A stretch of 64,000 nucleotides of DNA from Hygrocybe punicea (Eukaryota; Basidiomycota; Agaricomycetes; Agaricales; Hygrophoraceae): NCBI GenBank assembly GCA_963556145.1, contig OY744465.1, positions 6,014,001-6,078,000 on the forward strand. Reading direction: 5' to 3'. A model generated the notes under the pieces. It had not been told where the DNA came from. It did not search any database and was given only the letters and a program-made list of their open reading frames with translations. The translations under genes were made by a program, and so were the position numbers. Shown here one piece after another: positions 57,803-64,000 of this stretch; the first letter of the stretch is position 1; the number at the start of each line of letters is the position of its first letter.

Positions 57803-58830
57803 GTGAAAGGTCACTAAGTCAGTGGGTGTCAAGAAAATAATTCCATTTGTGAGGGTAATCAGGAAGGGGAGGCAGGTAGTGATTTCCATGTGGGCTGCAA
57901 ATAAAACATTTTTCATTTATATTTTCACCTGATAGAGCCTTTGTTGTTTACTTTAATATATTTCAAGACAATATCATTATACAGAAGGACATACATGGAT
58001 CCCACAGAATTGACATTCTCTATTCCAGGAAAGTGATCAAGGTGATATAGACATGCATTTATTAAGAATCAAAAACTTATACCAACAATGTTCTTTCAAG
58101 GAGGGGTGAATTTGATGGCAATGGTGATGGCAGCTGATGGTATCTTTTGCACGAATTTTGGCTGATTGTTGAGGTGAAAGATGAGCTCATTGCATCCACC
58201 ATTGCAGGGACTTTGGTTTGAGCGCACAGTCTGTTGCATGACAAAGACAGGAAGAAGGGAGCCAACAATAGTGAAGTGTCTGCCATGGAAATAAGACAGA
58301 CATTGTAGTAGGGACTAGAGTCCCTACTAGGTGTCTCAGAGGTCTCGGATGGTGTGACAAGCTCAAGTCTCGTATCCTAAGACATCGTGTAATCCTACGG
58401 AACGATCATGTGATCTATTAGTAGTAGTGGACACTATCTACTACTACAATGTCAAGAATGATGATGACATGGTATTGGAAACGTGATTATTAAACCAGAG
58501 AATCCTGAAACCACTCACATCAGTCTATGGCACTCCATTGTCAATGCAACAGTTCACACCTTTGCAAATAAATGAGACATGGGTGATGATGACAGTACAG
58601 GGTAAAGAATGAAACAAGAGTAAACAGGAAACTAAGAATGTTGATGATGGGCGTGGTTGAGGTGAGGGACAACACTCTCAGTATTGTCAAATCTGGGCAA
58701 ATTGTTGATGAAACATTCAGAGGCTATTATTATCAGCAACAGGAAGAGGAGGAAGGGAAAGGCCAGACCAAAAGGTGTCAAGATTATGAATGACATCAGA
58801 AAGACATTGGATTGTATATCTGAAAGTAGT
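57803..58830. other. No confident gene
   Basis: Several frames of 60-70 codons occur without motifs or splice support. I see nothing further. Confidence 0.45.
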
Positions 58831-58834
58831 GTTT

Positions 58835-61040
58835 TAAAGTCCGGTCAGGTCCGGTTTTTTGCCTTTTTTGGAAGTTAACCAGGACTGGACCAGTTGCCTA
58901 ACATTCCAAAAATGAAAAAAACCGGACCGGACTGACAGAAACCGGTTGCCATCGGTTTTTTTCGGTCCACTAACCAGTTTAAACCGGTTTTAACCTGAAC
59001 CAGTTAATAACCAGTCCAGACTGGTTTTGCACCAGGTCTGGACCGGTTTATACTATTCAAAGCTTAGAATATTGAATTGTAATTGTAAGTGTGACTTCTC
59101 ACATCACATAAGTGACACTACCTCAACTCCGAGTCTCCGACCACAACGTCAAGTAGAAGGGTTCGCAATCACGAACCCTTCTGCTCAAGGTAAGTCTTCT
59201 GTTTTTTGTTGTACTGTGTATATTTCACTAACATTTTACCTTTCTCATGTAGATATTCACCATGACATCGGTCAGCACAATGATGATGACAGTGTAGAGA
59301 CTCAACATCCCTCTGAGTCGGTATCCTCGATATATCACGAATCCAGACAAACCCGATGCCTCTATTCAACTCGCATTCGAACCTGACATAACCCGACGCA
59401 ACCCGACGTGACGTGACGTGATGTGACGTGACGTGACGTGATGTGACGTGACCCGACGTGACCAATGTAACCCGACACATGCCGCTTTGTCACAGCCGCT
59501 TTCGGACCAAATCCAGCAGCCTCAGAAGCCCCAGAGTTTCAATTATAGAAGATGGATCTCATCAGACTCGATCCCCGACGTCGGACTTACCCAATATACG
59601 CATCCCCTCATCCTTTTGGAGATATGTAGGACATTTTAGATCTTTTCCTTGCATATTCGTTTTCCCCTCCATTTTCCTGTCTTCGTCGCATTGCAACCCC
59701 CCTTTCCACATCTCCATTCCATCTTTTCTTTGTAGTTTCTATCGGCCAAAGTAGACATGTCTGAAAGTAGCTACACACACATGTACTATAAAAACGGTCC
59801 CCGACGACCGTACAAAAAGAGATACCATTAGTCCCCGTTTCCCTATAGTCAGAATCGCCTTTTAATCCCTTCAAATGCTCGTCCACGTAGACCCTTAGCT
59901 TTTTATAGTCCACTTCGTCGTCTTTACCGTTGTTCCCGTATATTCATTCATTGTTTCTGACCCGACCCGACCCGACCCGACCCGACCCGCCGTACCCGAC
60001 ATCGTCGGCATCGTCGGGTTCTTCATTATTTGTCCGTTCATCGCCGGATTCGTTGTTATTTGTTTAGTTTTTATGCGGCGGCTTTATATTTTACTTACAT
60101 TCCCTTACTTTTACTACTACTCCCCACACTGACTTATCCACTGTCACTTCTACGCTGACACCCCTTTGGTTAGGATAATTATTTCTTTATATTGCTCCGA
60201 AGCCACCAAGAACCCGCATCTACAATGGCTGTCACAACCATGACACAACAACAAACACAGCAAGAACAACAGCACCGGCAACGATGACAACGAACAACAC
60301 AACCCACCACCATCTCCCACCATCTCCCCATCTCCCACATCCTCTCACATATCCCACAGGAACCACGGACTTCGGACCACAGAAAGGCGCACGACGACAC
60401 GACCATGACCACTACCAACACCCACATCACAACAAGACGATGACGACGATGACAGGAAAGTTGAAGGCTGGGAGGGTGGTGTGCCCACCTACCAGCCCAG
60501 GTATGTATGCCAGCTTTATCTCATTGACATCTTGCTAACCACACACCTCGCAAACACAGGCTGACACGTCAACAGACGCGCAGACGTTGTTTGCAAGGAA
60601 TTTGGCATGGCAACGATGAAGAAGGATGCGGAAAGGGCCAACAACGGCCAGCTCCATTGGACACCAACAGCCCAACCAACGATGGCCCCACATCCAACGA
60701 GGATGGCTGTGAGGATGGCCCCCCATCTACCTTGCGAGGGTGACAACCGTGTCAATCGACGCGCGTCTAGCCCACACAAGGTATGTGGTGCCCCAAGTCA
60801 TGGAAACCGGCAGGTTAAGGGCCATGGCCTCACATGCATCTACCTCGTGAGGGTGAAAGCTGCATCATTGGTGCCAACAAGAATTGGGCAGGGCAGGGCA
60901 AAGTGCCGTGCCCTCTATTATACATAATTTGTCCCTTAGTTTTATTATCTACATACACAGGATTGCAACCCCAAAAAATATACAATTTACCTATCTACGA
61001 GGTGAACCAAAAAGTCCGGTTGTAACCGGTTGCGGCTGGT
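58835..61040. repeat. CCGGTT-rich and pentanucleotide repeat region
   Basis: 58835-59055 has many ACCGGTT/AACCGG motifs, and 61010-61040 shows the same motif again. 59395-59465 is a (GTGAC)n-like tract and 59959-60000 a (CCCGA)n tract. A degenerate hAT-like element is possible because of AAAGTCCGG at the left, but no matching inverted end or target duplication was found. No supported gene. Confidence 0.5.
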
Positions 61041-61358
61041 TGCCCCACACAGAAAGGGTCACTGTAAATGCCACCCACAGCTTGTATAACACTTGAGAAA
61101 CAGATTCGAGAGGCAGCTCACATACACATTCTCACAGCTCCATGGAGAAGTGAGACACCTGAAGGGGAAGAAATGGAGTTTGTAGTGATGGTGTTCAAAG
61201 CAGAACTGATATGTGTGAAAGGCCAGGAATAGTTGGTGATGGAGATACACAATGGACAGTGGACGAATGGAATGTTATTGATGACAATGGAGGTAGGATG
61301 ACAGATGGTGAGGGTTGAAAATGGGGATGGACAAAAAGAAGGTGATGGGGTGTGCATA

Positions 61359-61555
61359 GTGTTGCCTCAACTCAGCTGGTCAGAAAAAGCTGATCTTGGT
61401 CCTGCATTTTTGGTGCACAACCAGGTTGCTCATAGGCCTATAATTGGAAGCTATAGGCCATAGTTTCCAATTATAGGCATTCAAGAAACCTGGTTGTGCA
61501 CCAGAAATACAGGACCAGGATCAGCTTTTTCTGACCAGCTGAGTTGAGGCAACAC
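61359..61555. mobile_element. Tc1/mariner-type MITE, 197 bp
   Basis: Near-perfect inverted arms (GTGTTGCCTCAACTCAGCTG continuing about 70 bp) flank a small centre, with TA on both sides (61357-61358 and 61556-61557). It encodes nothing and folds into a long hairpin. Confidence 0.88.
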
Positions 61556-61559
61556 TAGG

Positions 61560-62798
61560 TGTGCATGGGATGAAGCTTGATGAAGTTGGGGAGGGAGCCA
61601 GTGATGAAAAGGATTTTAATAATCATGTAAGAGTGTAAAAAGGGCGACAGACATGGACAATTTTAAAAAGGGTCTGATATATTGTTATCTGCACATGGCT
61701 GATGCTGTCATGAGCCTACTGGACCCTTAACTGAGGTTCCTCCAGCAAATCTTCCAGGTCATTTTGAGCCCACCTATTGTGTTCAAGAGACAAGCATCAG
61801 CAAAATAGCTGAGGGTGAAATTGGTATATACTAGTTTATACCAGTTTATACCAGCCATGCTCTGAGTCAGTTAAGGTAGCCGCAACTCATGTACATCTAA
61901 TGCCACATGACCAACCGTGATAAAGCATGACAAAACATGAAGAAATCAAGATGCCAATTAATTAAGACATTCTGCTCAAATTGTGCTTGCAACAGAATTT
62001 TAGATTATCTTAATCAAAAATATGGGTGCGGATGAAATGTTGATACCACATCTGGGCAAGCTGGCATCTAGTTTTGAGGCCAGAGAGAATTTTGCATGAT
62101 TTCCCAAATTGGGTAGACACAAGTTAGCATGAGTGAAAAAAACAACCTCCAACTCCATCAATGGAGAAACCAAGCAAATGTTTCATGTATATTAAACACA
62201 GGTATAAGTTAACCAGTCATTATTTGCCTGCTATTGACACAAGGAAAGTAACAAGCTTTGTGGTGCACTTAACAAAAAATGCTAACTTCAATGGTCACAA
62301 CAATGTCACAGCACATGACATTGGATGTGCATGGATTACGGCTACCTTATGTTCCTTGAAGGAAAACTTGAACCAAGTGCAAGTCATATATAACCTACTC
62401 TCTCATCCAGATCCCATCCTAAGTAGCCAACCACATATACTCCCTAGAAAGTTGAAAGAACAAGACATCGTACAACCAGAAAAACATATTTCAGGAATGT
62501 CATTCATATCACCAAACCCACCAGAACTGCGGTTATCAATGTCATCGGTATACACCGATCATGGAAAACATACTCTCTCCTTGCCAACTACGGGCACTTG
62601 AAGTACAGTTAAAAGTGCTGGAGACATTGGCAGAGAAGGTAGATCCACAAGAGACAAATGTAGAATCATAGCCAATGACACTAAACGGTTGATTTGATAT
62701 CAGGGGGAATACCTGACTGAAATTGATCACAAATTAGTCCCAATGGAATGGTGGAAACCTATATACACCACGAAAGGTTCCTTACCCGTTCTCAATGT
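61560..62798. other. No confident gene
   Basis: One 146-codon plus-strand frame (62161-62601) has no recognised motif and could be an exon or chance. The rest shows nothing. Confidence 0.35.
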
Positions 62799-63945
62799 TT
62801 ATGGTCCCCTGCGTCTGCTTGTATGACACATTTGCAACCAATGCTCCCTGGCAAGCAAACATCCATAATTGGATTGTAGGAGGAGGTAACACACAATTTG
62901 TCCAGATAGGATCGTGATCTCAATAGATTGTGACTGCTCAGTGGTTGTTGTCCGGGTCCAACTGGAACTAAATCCTGATGTTATGCCCAGTTCCCCAAAT
63001 GAAATCCCAATGGATGAGGATAAGCTCCATGCATCTGAGAGACTGATCTTTCCTGTGATCGTATCCATATTGGTGTAGTCGCATGCGGATCACAATTGTA
63101 GACGGGTGACCCGACAATTAGATCAAAAATCATGCTCAACAAGTTGCCCTATGAAAATAAACAGCATCACATGCAATGTGCATGTCAGACCAAAGCATGA
63201 CGTACCTCGGGAGTGAAGGTGCATTTGCTGGTGCCGCATGGCTGGCAGTGCAGCAACTGTGAGAGCACCACAGAATCTGACGGTAAGGCAGAGGGAGATA
63301 GGGATGTGGATGTTGGGCCTAAGCTACCGGAATCTGACGGTAAGGTCAAGGAAGATTGGGATGCGGATGTCGTGCTTGTCGGACTAGTATCAGAAGTGAC
63401 GATGGAAGCATTTTTGCACGAATCCAAGACAAAGGTCAGGCATTCTCCTCCACCTCCACAAGGATCACCTAGAAAATTGCATCCTACCATTTCCCAGTAA
63501 GTCCCCAGCCACGAGTAGATGCCACTGCAATCGACAATGCACGAAATTCCAGTATATCCAACTCCACACTTGGATGTTAGGTAGTTATCAGCTATGTTTG
63601 CACATCCTGGAGTCAAATCCGTCCGATACACTGCTGCGAGGCCAGAGCTTTCTTTACATAGATAATTGATGCAGTACCCAGTGAGTGGAGGGGAAACACG
63701 AGGAACATAAAGATGAGGAAAGCATGTTGAAGGAAAGATAAACGAGTCCCTGGCAATCATGAACGTATCCAATGATGATCACAATGGCAAAAGGTGCAGA
63801 ATTTTCCTTACTGTGGGAGGTTTGGTATTGTGTCTGCAAGCGGTGGGCACTATTATTGATCTTAATTTCAAGGCAGTTACATTGATTGGTGCGGAGTACG
63901 CTGGAAAACTCCTCCTGCAAAGGAAATTACCAGAAGACTGAGGAA
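62799..63945 (-). CDS. Cysteine-rich, probably secreted protein, 5' end missing
   Basis: The first visible exon begins near 63938 just after a TTTGCAG acceptor, so earlier exons (and any signal peptide) lie upstream near or beyond the window end. It joins by a 60-nt intron to a cysteine-rich domain (SGLAAVYRTDLTPGCANIAD, CGVGYTGISCIVDCSGIYSW, GTYWEMVGC), a Ser/Thr/Pro-rich stretch, CQPCGTSKCTFTP, another intron (about 63200-63140), and a C-terminal beta-rich part with SDAWSLSSSIGISFGELGIT and SSWTRTTTTEQSQSIEITIL. I recall this layout from fungal extracellular proteins of unknown function. A TGA and frame change near 63095 may mark damage or a missed intron. Confidence 0.5.
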
Positions 63946-64000
63946 TGATCTTCGATGTGCCACTCACAACTATGTCACCCTTGATTCGTTGTCTGAATCC

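Noticed and set aside
1..64000. CRISPR arrays, bacterial operons, Shine-Dalgarno sites
   Set aside because: Spliced genes and fungal transposons throughout; no repeat-spacer pattern was seen.

Overview
This window looks like chromosome of a basidiomycete fungus, most likely an Agaricomycete. The evidence is a Plavaka-type transposase relic, many GT-AG introns of about 45-65 nt, a Helitron with a DUF6570-type N-terminus, a tyrosine-recombinase (DIRS/Ngaro-like) retroelement and several host-like families I recognise only from mushroom-forming fungi. The genus cannot be told. Almost everything is transposon or gene relic. No rRNA, CRISPR or secure tRNA is visible.

Layout. 1-6339 is a truncated Helitron copy with a flanking gene fragment. 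6537-10202 holds a minus-strand lineage-specific gene relic and uncertain hypothetical genes. 11060-14722 is a degenerate Spt5-like gene (NGN, KOW repeats, CTR-like STPxWD motifs) split by a 1,083-bp hAT-type element with an 8-bp target duplication. 16059-18540 is a Reb1/TTF1-like Myb gene split by a 1,565-bp TRIM-like LTR element. 19002-56656 is one Plavaka transposase gene split twice. The first insert is a 2,645-bp IS630/Tc1-mariner element with two genes. The second is a 30,800-bp element (25124-55923).

The 30.8-kb element is the main discovery. It has 1,680-bp terminal inverted repeats made mostly of a roughly 34-bp minisatellite, begins CAG and ends CTG, and is flanked by the 7-bp direct repeat GTTATAT. 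Removing it with one repeat copy rejoins the Plavaka reading frame. Long tandem-repeat TIRs and 7-bp duplications recall Foldback/Galileo (P superfamily) elements, but this one carries about 27 kb between its TIRs. Inside are a DIRS/Ngaro-like retroelement that landed in the left TIR, a 1.9-kb LTR that landed in that retroelement, a Helitron encoding Rep, PIF1-like helicase and a ubiquitin-protease-like tail, and a four-gene block at 44.2-52.7 kb. Three of the four genes (46.7-52.7 kb) lie between palindromic repeats of the same core, CTTGTCGAACACT. No P-type transposase was recognised, so mobilisation in trans or loss of the transposase is likely.

56657-64000 holds a possible solo LTR, CCGGTT-rich and pentanucleotide repeats, a 197-bp TA-flanked MITE and, at the right edge, part of a cysteine-rich, probably secreted protein gene. 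Many otherwise coherent reading frames are stopped by TGA where a relative or the family has arginine. This fits CpG deamination (CGA to TGA) of methylated repeats. Family assignments rest on motif recognition and memory, not on database searches.
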